64,000 bases of DNA, from positions 56,431,268-56,495,267 of the forward strand of contig NC_062213.1 in assembly GCF_902686445.1 (NCBI RefSeq), read 5' to 3'. Position 1 is the stretch's first letter. Every line of letters begins with the position of its first letter. A program made the translations under genes and the position numbers. This DNA is from Sciurus carolinensis (Eukaryota > Chordata > Mammalia > Rodentia > Sciuridae). The notes beneath the pieces are model-generated. The model was not told the origin of the DNA. It ran no database searches and saw only the letters and a list, made by a program, of their open reading frames with translations. This document shows positions 1-10,700 of the stretch, in pieces.

Positions 1-8
1 GAGAGTAA

Positions 9-290
9 AGACGTGGCCCTATCCTGTACCCCTTACCAACTCTTCTATTCTATATCCTCCTATTTTTACAATTGGCCACATTTCTCCAGTCTGCTGTTCA
101 ATGGGGAAAAGAATGGTTTGGGTTTTTGTCCGGGGGAGGTCTATTGTGTGTTGTATCTGTTCTGTGCATACAGTGTTTATACAAAACGTGTATACATCGG
201 CGCAGAGAAACAGCCATTATTCGCCAAGCTCTCATCGCAATTGATGCTGGCTCATCCCCCCAAGTCTGGTTAAATATGCTGGACCGGTAG
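9..290 (+). pseudogene. env: ERV env C-terminus (transmembrane subunit tail), partial
   Basis: This is the 3' end of a retroviral envelope gene; the rest lies left of the window. The frame is open from about position 9 to the TAG at 288-290, with an in-frame TAA at 6-8 just upstream, so the gene is either broken there or only its tail is readable. A hydrophobic stretch rich in Leu, Val, Cys and Gly (about 120-180) looks like the membrane anchor. It is followed by a basic HRRRE patch and a cytoplasmic tail ending in Leu-Asp-Arg. The call rests mainly on position: the stop abuts a CTE-like element, then a polypurine tract and an LTR, which is the order at the 3' end of a type D betaretrovirus. 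No catalytic motif is expected here, so the family assignment comes from the flanking elements. The other open frame over the same bases is a shadow. Confidence 0.55.
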
Positions 291-415
291 TCAAAGACGG
301 GTAAGATTCATGGGGAGCTCATACCGACCTAAGACAGGAAATGAGGGCTAGAGCCTCATTGTCCAATGACGGGTAAGGATGTTGCTCTGCCGTGGACGAC
401 ATAAGACAGGCACGG
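288..415 (+). promoter_or_regulatory. Constitutive transport element (CTE)-like RNA export signal
   Basis: Four short motifs occur in the order and arrangement of the Mason-Pfizer monkey virus CTE: CAAAGACGGGTAAG (292-305), ACCTAAGACAGG (327-338), CAATGACGGGTAAG (364-377) and ACATAAGACAGG (399-410). In the known CTE these strands pair 1 with 4 and 2 with 3, making two mirror-image internal loops that bind the mRNA export receptor NXF1/TAP. Here the inner tip is also present: AATGAGG (340-346) pairs with CCTCATT (354-360) around a 7-nt loop. The two spacers (306-326 and 378-398) can form part of an intervening stem. The location between the env stop and the polypurine tract is where type D viruses carry it. 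The role would be export of unspliced viral RNA. Motif identity is read directly; function is inferred from the family. Confidence 0.85.
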
Positions 416-433
416 TCTCTTTTATAAACAGAC

Positions 434-442
434 AGGGGGAAA
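434..442 (+). other. Polypurine tract
   Basis: AGGGGGAAA lies immediately before the TG that opens the LTR. This is the expected position and composition of the plus-strand primer of a retrovirus. Confidence 0.75.
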
Positions 443-819
443 TGTGGCGGGCGAGACCCGGGGCCCAGGGTTATGCCACATGCATCTAAGATGGCGACTG
501 GCAGAGAGCCAAAGGGCGTGCTGAATGTGCCTTGAGAAAAACAGGAAGCTTTTACCATTGGCTGTATGATAATTAGTTCAGCCGCCTAGCGCGTGGACAG
601 ATATATCTTACATGTATGCTTGAGCTCGTGATCGCTTGACCTTTAATAGGATTGGATGGACATATCTGTTTACAATTGCATATGCATGAGACTGCTTATA
701 CATTGAGGATGTTATCCGAATAAAGGAGAAACTGCTTCATGAACCTCTGAAGTGTACATGTCGTTTGTCCCGCTGGTCGGCGGCAAGTGGCAAGCGGCAG
801 CAAGCAGCAGCAAGCAGCA
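443..819 (+). mobile_element. 3' LTR of betaretrovirus-like ERV
   Basis: The repeat starts with TGTGGCGG directly after the polypurine tract and probably ends with CA at 818-819, about 377 bp. It contains an inverted CCAAT box (ATTGG, 556-560), a TATA-like run at 600-606 and a polyadenylation signal AATAAA at 719-724, giving a U3-R-U5 order on the plus strand. The last 40 bases are a CAAGCAGCAG-type repeat, so the exact right end is uncertain. The 5' LTR is outside the window, so LTR divergence cannot be measured here. Confidence 0.75.
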
Positions 820-1097
820 TTGAAGTCCAACAATAATAGGAACACTCAGAAATATTTTGGATTGCCAGCTTTTTGTCCTACTGATTGTTAGATTCACCCT
901 TAGCATCATTCCTAAAACACACCTAAAAGGCAAAAGAAAAAAAAAATCCATTAAAAAGCACAATTAGAACATCTTTTATTAAATTTAGATTTGTTTGTTT
1001 AACTTTGGCTGAAGACAATCTATACGAGATGAGAGAAAGTGAATGGAATCCTGTGATGAAGCCTGTTGGTGAAACTGAATAGCAACTTGTTAACAGA
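820..1097. other. Unassigned sequence right of the ERV
   Basis: AT-rich DNA with no open frame or repeat I recognise. The target-site duplication of the ERV should begin near 820, but its partner is outside the window. Confidence 0.3.
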
Positions 1098-1170
1098 GAA
1101 CCGCCATGGTGTGATGGTTAGCATACTGGTCCCAAATTCGGAAGAATGCCAGTTTGAGATCAACCTGTAA
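1098..1170 (+). pseudogene. tRNA-Gln-like relic (pseudogene or tRNA-derived SINE head)
   Basis: The segment CATGGTGTGATGGTTAGCA (1105-1123) closely matches the D-arm/A-box of eukaryotic tRNA-Gln. A degraded B-box-like GTTTGAGATC follows at 1152-1161. The anticodon stem cannot be drawn convincingly and the acceptor ends do not pair, so this is not a working tRNA gene. It could equally be the promoter part of an old tRNA-derived SINE, since an A/T-rich run follows. Confidence 0.4.
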
Positions 1171-2099
1171 AGATACTTATTTTATTTTATTTTTTAGTTC
1201 GTAGTTAATCAGGGAAGTAGAAGATTGCAGTTAAGATTTTAATTTTCCTTTCTCCTCATGCTGTAGAATTAAGAAGAATTAGCTTTCAGGTACAGTGGAG
1301 AAGGGGGGAGGGGCTAGGAAGGAGCCCACGAAAACCACCCAGGTCTGCCATTCTATGTGTGGCCCCACAGGTGATTTAAAAGCCTGCGCCATTGGCACCT
1401 CCAGTCTGAGCATTGTTTCTCCTCTTGTTTTGGTGGCCTGGCCCTGAGGGACTCTGCTAGGGCAGGAACTAACCAAGCTCTATTGGAGTAGGCAAGATTG
1501 TGTGAGCTTTCCCAGTGGCCATGGCTGCTGCCTCCCATCGCCCTGCCCAGGGTTAAAAACCATGCCACTTCTGCAGCACGGGAGCTGTGGGGGAGCACAC
1601 ATATTTAAATTATGAAACTTGCCAATTAATTTCCCGTTTTCTGGGTCAGAGATTTTCCCCTGAATTCCTGATTATGATCTTTTCTCCCAGCATTTTAAAT
1701 TTCCACATCTATCACAGTTAGTTGGGCTTTACTTTCAGGTTAGGCTGCACAGCCAATTTCTGCAGCTCTCCCAGCAGACAGGAACCGCGGGAGCTAGCAG
1801 ACTAGGCGTGCAGACTCGTTGATCTCATCTGTACAATTTAAAGCGACCAAGTCTGTTACCACTTTTAAGAATTGTAGAAGTTGCATTCTCTTTGCTGAAT
1901 TTCCAGTCTGATTACAGTATCAACTATTGTTGGGTAGATTTCTCCCTTTTAGAGTTAAAATTCCCTATGTTTAAGGTCACGCTATAGACAGATTATTAGG
2001 TCCAAAGCTTAGCATCTGTGCAACCATTTTAAGTCCTTATTACCATTTTATAAAATATTTCACTTTCTTCCACTAGAGGGGTGGTACTTGCAAAGAAAG
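1171..2099. other. Unassigned degraded repeat-like sequence
   Basis: Moderately GC-rich tract between about 1260 and 1830 without any convincing gene. Because an LTR follows at 2100-2453, part of this may be old ERV internal sequence, but I could not identify gag, pol or env motifs. Confidence 0.25.
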
Positions 2100-2453
2100 C
2101 AAAAGTTAACATATAGTTTCCTGTCCCCCTCACCACCTGTTAACCAACTTAGCTGAAATACCTCTTTGTTCTCCTAAAAGCCCACTGCAAGACTTTACAT
2201 ATGCAGCCCACCACAAGGCTTTACACAGGCAGTTAGTAGGAACAGCCCACCACAAAGATTCACATAGACAGCTCATGCAAATAAATCTATGCAAACCCTA
2301 TAAAATACCCCAGAGTTAGATTTTCCCTGCCCTCTCTTACCCTTTTTGAGCGGCGGCCTTTATAAGACTCTGACTAGCAAATAAAACTTTCTGTGTGTGG
2401 ATCTCCTTGCCTGGTTTCTGAGTTGCTCACCTGCATTTCACTTTCCTTTCACA
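2100..2453 (+). mobile_element. Probable ERV1-type LTR (solo or fragment)
   Basis: A TATA box (TATAAAA, 2299-2305) is followed about 80 bp later by AATAAA (2380-2385), a GT-rich stretch, and a terminal CA near 2453 after a pyrimidine-rich end, as in U3-R-U5. Short direct repeats built on CCCACCACAA (around 2200-2265) resemble U3 enhancer repeats. No primer-binding site is visible to the right. The left boundary is a guess. Confidence 0.5.
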
Positions 2454-3055
2454 GATTCTCCTCTCCTCTCTCTCTCAACAAGGTACTCCATGCATGTGTT
2501 TTCTGTTTCCATGAGAGAGGCCAAACACCCACCTGACTATTTTATTTTTTGCTATGCTCTACGTTGGGTGCTGGTTCTTGCCGTATGTCCTTCATGGGCA
2601 AGGGAAAGGGTTCCTGTAGGAGGGATGGGCTGGCTGCAAAATAAAAGCTATGAAATTTATCAGAAATAATGACAGAAGACAGAATTATCTTAAGAGCAGG
2701 AGTATGCCAAATTGAACCATCAAGAAGGGTCTGGCTCCAACCAGGGAAGAATCCCATGACCGTTTTATTTATATTGGTACAGAACAAAAGGTACAGGTAG
2801 GAGGTTCTTTCACAAAAAACAGGATTGGGGTGGAGGTAAGCAAGCTCTAGCAGGTTACTCCCACATCCAGTGCTTGTATTTGAACTTCAGTAGTGAACCA
2901 ACACAGGACAACCACATGACTCAGGCAATCTTGAACAGTTATTAATAACTGTGAGTGAGTTCCGAAAGCCAGATCCTCCTGGCTAATGGCCCAACTATGC
3001 TTGGTTCTCCTAAAAGCCACGGATGGCTCCCCTCACACAACCACTAAGTTTGTAC
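2454..3055. other. Unassigned sequence
   Basis: No supported gene; a CT-rich run at 2457-2477 is the only low-complexity feature. The old L1 begins at about 3056. Confidence 0.3.
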
Positions 3056-5204
3056 TATAAAACATACTCAATGAAATATTTCATGCAGAAAAAATGAAGC
3101 ATAAATAACAGAGTCATCATATGATTGAATCTCATTAGAAAAATAGCCAATTAAAAGAGAATCAAGTCGGAATTAAGCATTAGAAACAAATAAAAATGGC
3201 AGGAAATAAGAATAATGTCTATAATAACATGTAATATAAATCATCTAAATTCTCCAATCATAGGACATAGATTGACAGAATGGATTATAAAACAAGATCC
3301 AATTGTATATTGTTTATAAGAGATTTGTTGTACAGGCAAAATATCCACAGATTGAAGTTAAAAGGATGGAAAAAGATATACCATGCAAATGGAAACTGAA
3401 AACAAGCACGGAAAGCTACTCTTTTATCAGACTAAGTAGACTTCAAGTCAAAATTAATCAGAAGAGGCAAAGAACAACATTTTATATTGTGTGAGAGAAT
3501 CATCTAACAAGATATATTTATTGTAAATATTTGTGCCCCAAGCATTGATGTGCCTTCATAAATAAAACAAACCCCACTCAATATAAAAAATTCAATAGGG
3601 TCACAAGACAATAATACTTGGTGATTTTGATAAACCTTTCTCAAGAATATATAGGTCATCCAGACATAAATTAAGTAAAGACTCTTCAAAAGTAAAAAGT
3701 ACTATTAATCAAATGGACCTAACAGATATCTATAGAATATTTTATCAATCAATAATTGAATTCACTTTCTACTCAGCAGCATATGGAACTTGATATAAAA
3801 ATAGGTCATGTTTTAGGACAAAAAGCAATCAGTAGAAAATAAAAAAATGATAATTCCTTGCATCCTATCAAATAATAGTGGAATGAAATTAGAAGTCAAG
3901 AACAGTAGAAACAATTTTGACACCTGATTAAATAATGCACTTTGGAAAAAGAAATGGATCAGAGAATAAATCAGGAGAGAAATAAAAAAAAATATCCTTA
4001 GACACAAATGAGAAAAGAGATACAACATATCAAAATCTCTGGGACAGTATGAAGATAGTTCTAGCAAGAAGGAAAGTTCATAGCACTGAGTTTCTACATT
4101 TGAAAAAATAGAAAGATCCCAAATAAACAATCTGATGTTATACTTCACAAAAAGAACAGACTGATTCAAAAATCAGCAGAAAAACAGGTAATAATTAAGA
4201 TTAGAGGTAAAATTAATGAAATTGAGAATAAAAGAAATACAATGCAATAAAGGATCAATGCAATAAAGAGTTAGTTCTTTTAAAACAAGAGAATAAGAGA
4301 AGGCACAAATCAACAAAATTAAGGATGAAAAAGAAAATATCACTGCAGGCACTTCTGAAATGCAGAGGATTGCTAGAAAGTACTTTGAAAATCTGTACTT
4401 CAATAAACTGGAAAATATAGAAGATATTGACAAATTTTTAGACACATATAGTATACTCAGATTGAATCATGAGGAGATAGAAAATCTAAACAATAATATC
4501 AAACAATGAGATCAAAGAAGAAATTAAAAGACTTCTAACAAAGTAAAAGCCAGGACAGATGGATTCTCAGCTGAGTTCTACTAGACCTTTAAAGAATAAC
4601 TAACACTAATCCTCCTCAAATTATTCTATGAAATAGAAAGTGAAGTAATACTGCCAATTTAATTCTATCAAGCCAGTATAAACTTGCTATCAAAACCAGA
4701 CAAAGATACACCAAGGAAAGAAAATTTGAAAGCAGTATTTTTGTAATATATATGGAAAAATCCTTAGTAAAATACTGGCAAACCTCATTTGAAAAAACAC
4801 ATTAAGATGGTATACCATGATCTAATGGGTTTCATCACTTGGATGTAAGTTTGGTTCAAAATACACAAATCAATTAGTGTAATTCACCACATAAATAAAA
4901 GTGAGGATAAAAGTCACATGATCATCTCAATAGAGGCAGAAAAAGAATTCAACAAAATCCAGAACCAATTCATTTAAAAATCACTGCAGAAAGGAGGGAC
5001 AGAGGCAAATTACTTCAACGTATACAACAAATCCAAGGCCAACACTGCACTGAATGGACAAAAACTGAATGCATTTACTCCAAGATCAGGAAGAAAGCAA
5101 GAATTTCCACTTTCACCACACCTACTAAACATTTTTTTTTTGAAACACTAGCCAGAGCAATCAGACAAGAAAAGAAAATTAAAGGGTTAAAAATAGAAAA
5201 AGAG
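3056..5204 (+). mobile_element. Old LINE-1, segment 1 of 4 (end of ORF1, ORF2 endonuclease to RT)
   Basis: Alignment by eye to the younger L1 copies in this window places 3056-3120 at the end of ORF1, 3180-3790 in the endonuclease domain and 4300-5204 in the reverse transcriptase region. The frame is broken by many stops and indels. The segment stops at 5204 in the middle of the RT domain and resumes at 11851, because a young L1 inserted here with duplication of AAAAATAGAAAAAGAG (5189-5204 and 11835-11850). Confidence 0.85.
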
Positions 5205-6634
5205 GGGGTTTTCAAGATGGCGGACTAGAGGGCGGCTGCATTTCAAGTTGCTCCAGGACGCAGGATTCAAAAGAGGAGATAGTGAGAGACTTGGGATCAA
5301 CTCAAAGCCGCCGGGTGAGTCTCTCCCATTGGGGAGGCGTCCTGGATGGGGCAGTAGCCCTGGAACGCAGGGAACTTTGTGAAGTAGAGTTGCTCGGCGA
5401 GACGCCCCTCCCCCCCGCTGGAGCGGTAAACACGGACAACTGGGATCATCGTAGAGGAGGTGGCTCAGCACAGCGCTTGGACTCGGAGCAACCACTGGGG
5501 CTCTGGGCGGCTGCCTGAGGAGGAGCTGCGTGGCAAGCTGTTTGAACTCAGAACGACCGCTTCTGAACACTGGGGGGTTGCCCGGAGGAAGAGGAGAAGT
5601 GCGGCAGGTGACTTAGTCTAGGAGTGGCTGCATCAGAGCCACAGGTGGTTGCCAGAGGAGGAGGTGAGTGGTGAGTTGTTTGGACTCAAAGCGACCGCTC
5701 CAGAACACTGGTGGCCTGCCTGGAGGAGGAGCGCAGTGGGTCGCTTGGTCTCCGAGTGACCGCTCCTGAACACCCGGGGAATACCCCGAGGAGAAGGAGT
5801 AACAGGGCGGGTCACTTGGACTCGGAGTGACTGCCTAGGGCTACGGGCGGTTGGCGGGAGGAGGAGACGCAAAGTGAGTTGCTTGGACTCCTAGTGACTG
5901 TGTCGGAACACCGGGTGGATGTCCTGAGGAAGAGGTGTGTGGCGGGTCTCTGGGTCTCAGAGCTATTGTACAGGGCTCCAGGTGGTGGCTCAGAGGAGGG
6001 GCCGCATAACCAGGCGATTAGGTGCAGAGCAGGGTCCCAGGACCTAGGTGGCTTCTTGCTGGAAGAGCCGCACAGACACACGCCTAGGGGCGGAGCAAAG
6101 TCTCCAGGACTGCGGGCAGATTCTCGGAGGAGAGGCAGCCTAAGGAGACTCGTCTGTGAAGGGTGAGGCTCCCAGGCCCAGGATGTAGGTCTGGGCCCCT
6201 GGGAACGTTGCAGAGGAAGACAGCCCAGCCCAGGCGGTAGTTGTAGGTTGAGGGGAACCTCTAGGAGGGGAACTGACCAGCGAGACCTCCCCACCGGGTG
6301 AGTCTTCCCTGCCAGGTGAGGTTTTCCCACAGGGACGGTAAAACCAGAGACACAGGCACAAACAGGCCTTGCCTCAGCCCACAGCCTAGTTCCCCTTTGG
6401 ATGACCATTGCTCAACAAGTGGAGGCACCTCTGCCCACTAGCAGGGAATGTACCCCACCTGAGGGTCACCAACCCTAGAGAGGCAGCTTCCTTGTGGAGC
6501 ACCGCATTATCAACTTCCTCCAAGACTGCAGGCTACTGAAGAGTAAGAGGGGATATACTAGCAATCTTCAGGGACATTATAAGTCGATAGAGGAAATCTG
6601 CAATATCTTAATGACCCACTGATTCCTGAACAAT
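5205..6634 (+). promoter_or_regulatory. L1 copy A 5' UTR (internal promoter) with ~66-bp monomers
   Basis: GC- and CpG-rich leader upstream of ORF1. From about 5455 to 6125 it consists of roughly ten degenerate tandem units of 62-71 bp. Each unit starts near GAGGAGGAG, has a TTGGACTC-like centre, and many end in GAACACCGG or similar. It would carry the sense promoter, as L1 5' UTRs do; mouse L1s also use tandem monomers for this. The first 250 bp, with AAGATGGCGG at 5214-5223, are not part of the array. Confidence 0.75.
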
Positions 6635-7683
6635 ATGAGAAAACAAGGGAAGAAAATGCCCCAAACAAATCTAGATATTACATCAATAAAATCCAATGAC
6701 AGCATGGCAGAAGAAATGACAGAAAGGGAGTTCAGAATGTACATAATTAAAATGATCAGGGAAGTAAATGATGAGATGAAAGAGCAAATGCAGGCATTGA
6801 ATGATGAGATGAAAGAGCAAATGCAGGCATTGAATGATCGCAACAATCGACAGTTAAAAGAGCAAATTCAGGAAGCAAAAGATCATTTCAATAAAGAGTT
6901 AGAGATATTGAAAAAAAAAACAAACAGAAATCCTTGAAATGAAGGAAACAATAAACCAAATTAAGAACTCCATAGAAAGCATAACCAATAGGATAGAACA
7001 CCTGGAAGACAGAACCTCCAGATATTGAAGATAAAATATTTAACATTGAAAACAAAGTTGAACAACCAGAGAAGATGGTAAGAAATCATGGACAGAATCT
7101 CCAAGAGCTATGGGATATCATGAAAAGGCCAAATTTGAGAATTATTGGGATTGAGGAAGGCTTAGAGAAACAAACCAAAGGAAAGAACAATCTATTCAAT
7201 GAAATAATATCAGAAAATTTCCCAAATCTGAAGAATGAAAGGGAAAATCAAGTTCAAGAGGCTTATAGGACTCCAAATACACAAAATTACAACAGACCCA
7301 CACCAAGGCACATTATAATGAAAATACCTAACATACAAAATAAAGACAGAATTTTAAAGGCTGTGAGAGAAAAGAACCAAATTACATTCAGGGGGAAACC
7401 AATACGGATATCAGCAGATTTTTCAATCCAGACCCTAAAAGCTAGAAGGGCCTGGAACAACATTTTTCAAGCTCTGAAAGAAAATGGATGTCAACCAAGA
7501 ATCTTATACCCAGCAAAGCTTACCATCAAATTTGACGATGAAATAAAATCATTCCATGATAAACAAAAGCTAAAAGAATTTACAAAAAGAAAGCCAGCAT
7601 TACAGAACATTCTCAGCAAAATATTCCATGAGGAAGAGATAAAAAACAAAGATGCAAATCAGCAAAGGGAGGAATTATCCTAA
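6635..7683 (+). pseudogene. L1 copy A ORF1 (RNA-binding chaperone), frameshifted
   Basis: Counterpart of the intact ORF1 at 18013. The start ATG is at 6635 and the stop at 7681-7683. Two single-base insertions relative to copy B break it: one extra A in the A-run at about 6911-6920 and one extra base near 7014-7020. The first reading segment ends at 6937; the correct frame is regained from about 7075 to the end. The coiled-coil part carries an 11-residue tandem duplication (DEMKEQMQALN twice, 6770-6835). The RRM and C-terminal domain region (7090-7680) is otherwise well kept and contains the conserved YPAKL motif. Confidence 0.9.
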
Positions 7684-7722
7684 AGGAACTGTCAAATAAA
7701 GGAGGAACCAAGGTGTGTCAAA

Positions 7723-7747
7723 AAATAAATAAATAAATAAATAAAAT
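7723..7747 (+). repeat. (AAAT)n in L1 inter-ORF spacer
   Basis: Short AAAT repeat between ORF1 and ORF2 of copy A. The same repeat sits at 19100-19122 in copy B, so it belongs to the source element. Confidence 0.8.
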
Positions 7748-7763
7748 TTAAAAAATAAACCAA

Positions 7764-10700
7764 ATGACTGGGAATACAAGTCATATCTCAATAATAACCC
7801 TGAATATTAATGGCCTGATTTCGTCAATCAAAAGACATAGACTGGCAGATTGGATTAAAAAGAAAGATACAACAATATGTTGCCTGCAAGAGACTCACCT
7901 CATAGAAAGAGATACCCATAGACTAAAGGTGAAAGGATGGGGAAAAACATATCATGCACATGGACTCAGCTAAAAAGCTGTAGTATCCATCCTCATTTCA
8001 GATAATGTGGACTTCAAGCCAAAGTTAGTCAGAAGGGATAAAGAAGGACATTTCATACTGCTTAAGGGAAGCATAAATCAGCAAGATGTAACAATCATAA
8101 ACATGTATGCCCCAAACAGTGGCTCATCCATGTATGTCAAACAAATCCTTCTCAATTTTAGAAACCAAATAGACCATAACACAATAATACTTGGTGATTT
8201 TAACACGCCTCTCTCACCACTGGACAGATCTTCCAAACAAAAATTGAACAAAGAAACCATAGATCTCAATAACACAATCAATAATTTAGACGTAACAGAC
8301 ATTTATAGAATATACCATCCAACAAAGAGTGAATACACTTTCTTCTCAGCAGCACATGGATCCTTCTCTAAAATAGACCATATATTATGCCACAAAGCTA
8401 ATGTCAGCAAATACAAGAAGATAGAGACACTACCTTGTATTCTATCAGATCATAATGGATTGAAGTTAGAAATAAATGAAAGAGTAAAAAACAGAAACTA
8501 CTCCAACACCTGGAGATTAAACAATATGCTATTATATGATGAATGGATAACAGAAGATATCAGGAAGGAAATTAAGAAATTCTTAGAGGTAAATGAGAAC
8601 AAAGAAACATCATATCAAAATCTCTGGGACACTATGAAAGCAGTACTTAGAGGAAAATTTATTTCATGGAGCGCATTTAATAAAAGAAGTAAAACTCAAC
8701 AAATAAATGACCTAACACTACAGCTCAAAGCCCTAGAAAAAGAAGAGCAGACCAACACCAAAAGTAGCAGAAGACAGGAAATAGTTAAACTCAGAGCTGA
8801 AATCAACGAAATTGAAACAAAAGAAATAATACAAAAAATTGACAAAATAAATAGTTGGTTCTTTGAAAAAATAAACAAAATTGATAAACCTTTAGCCACA
8901 CTAACAAAGAGAAGACGAGAGAAAACCCAAATCACTAAAATTCAGAATGAACAAGGAAATATCACAACAGACACGACTGAAATACAAAACATAATTAGAA
9001 GCTATTTTGAAAATCTATACTCCAAGAAAATAGAAAATTTTGAAGACATCAACAGGTTTCTAGAGACATATGAATTGCCTAAACTGAACGAGGAGGACAT
9101 ACACAATTTAAATAGACCAATTTCAAGTAATGAAATAGAAGAAGTCATCAAAAGCCTACCAACAAAGAAAAGTCCAGGACCAGATGGGTTCTCAGCCGAG
9201 TTCTACAAAACCTTTAAAGAAGAGCTCATTCCAATACTTCTCAAAGTATTCCAGAAAATAGAAGAGGAGGGAACCCTCCCAAACTCATTCTATGAAGCCA
9301 ATATTACCCTGATACCTAAACCAGACAGAGACACATCGAGGAAAGAAAATTTCAGACCAATATCCTTAATGAACATCGACACAAAAATTCTCAACAAAAT
9401 TTTAGCAAATTGCATACAAAAACATATTAAAAAGATAGTGCACCATGATCAAGTGGGTTTCATCCCAGGGATGCAAGGTTGGTTCAACATCAGGAAATCA
9501 GTAAATGTAATTCACCATATCAATAGACTTAAAGTCAAGAATCACATGATTATTTCAATAGATGCAGAAAAATCATTTGATAAAATACAGCACCCCTTCA
9601 TGCCCAAAACACTAGAAAAAATAGGGATAGTGGGAACATTCCTTAACACTGTAAAGGCCATCTATGCTAAGCCCATGGCCAATATCATTCTAAATGGTGA
9701 AAAACTGAAAGCATTCCCCCAAAAATTGGAACAAGGCAGGGATGCCCTCTTTCACCACTTCTATTCAATATCGTCCTTGAAACTCTAGCCAGAGCAATTA
9801 GACAGACCAAAGAAATTAAAGGGATACAAATAGGAAAAGAAGAACTCAAACTATCCCTATTTGCTGATGATATGATTATATACTTAGAGGAACCAGGAAA
9901 TTCCACCAGAAAACTTTTAGAACTCATAAGTGAATTCAGTAAAGCAGCAGGTTACAAGATCAATGCTCATAAATCCAATGCATTTTTATACATAAGTGAT
10001 GAATCTTCAGAAAGAAATATTAGGAAAACTACCCCATTCACAATAGCTTCGAAAAAAATAAAATACTTGGGAATCAATCTCACAAAAGAGGTGAAAGACC
10101 TCTACAATGAGAACTACAAAACACTAAAGAAAGAAATTAAAGAAAACCTTAGAAGATGGAAAGATCTCCCATGTTCCTGGATAGGCAGAATTAATATTGT
10201 CAAAATGGCCATACTACCTAAAGTGCTATACAGATTCAATGCAATTCCAATTAAAATCCCAATGATGTACCTTGCAGAAATAGAGCAAGCAATTATGAAA
10301 TTCATCTGGAAGAATAAAAAACCTAGAATAGCTAAGGCAATCCTTGGCAGAAAGAGTGAAGCAGGGGGTATCACATACCAGATCTTCAACTCTACTACAA
10401 AGTAATAGTAACAAAAACGGCATGGTATTGGTACCAAAATAGAAAGGTGGATCAATGGTACAGAATAGAGGACACGGACACAATCCCAAATAAATACAAT
10501 TTTCTCATACTAGACAAAGGGGCCAAAAATATGCAATGGAGAGAAGATAGCCTCTTCAACAAATGGTGCTGGTAGAACTGGAAATCCATATGCAACAGAA
10601 TGAAACTAAACCCATATCTCTCACCATGCACGAAACTAAACTCAAAATGGATTAAGGACCTCGGAGTCAGACCAGAGACCTTGCATCTTATAGAAGAAAA

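Noticed and set aside
1098..1170. Functional tRNA gene
   Set aside because: Acceptor and anticodon stems do not pair and the B box is degraded.
3813..4445. Hydrophobic minus-strand frames resembling membrane proteins
   Set aside because: Antisense of A-rich L1 coding DNA, which always reads as Phe/Leu/Ile-rich.
5455..6125. Regularly spaced repeats suggesting a CRISPR-like array
   Set aside because: Units are adjacent without spacers, diverged, and lie in an L1 promoter of a mammalian genome.
5812..6408. 198-codon open frame on the minus strand
   Set aside because: It is antisense to the CpG-rich L1 5' UTR monomers; its repeats follow the DNA units and not a protein.
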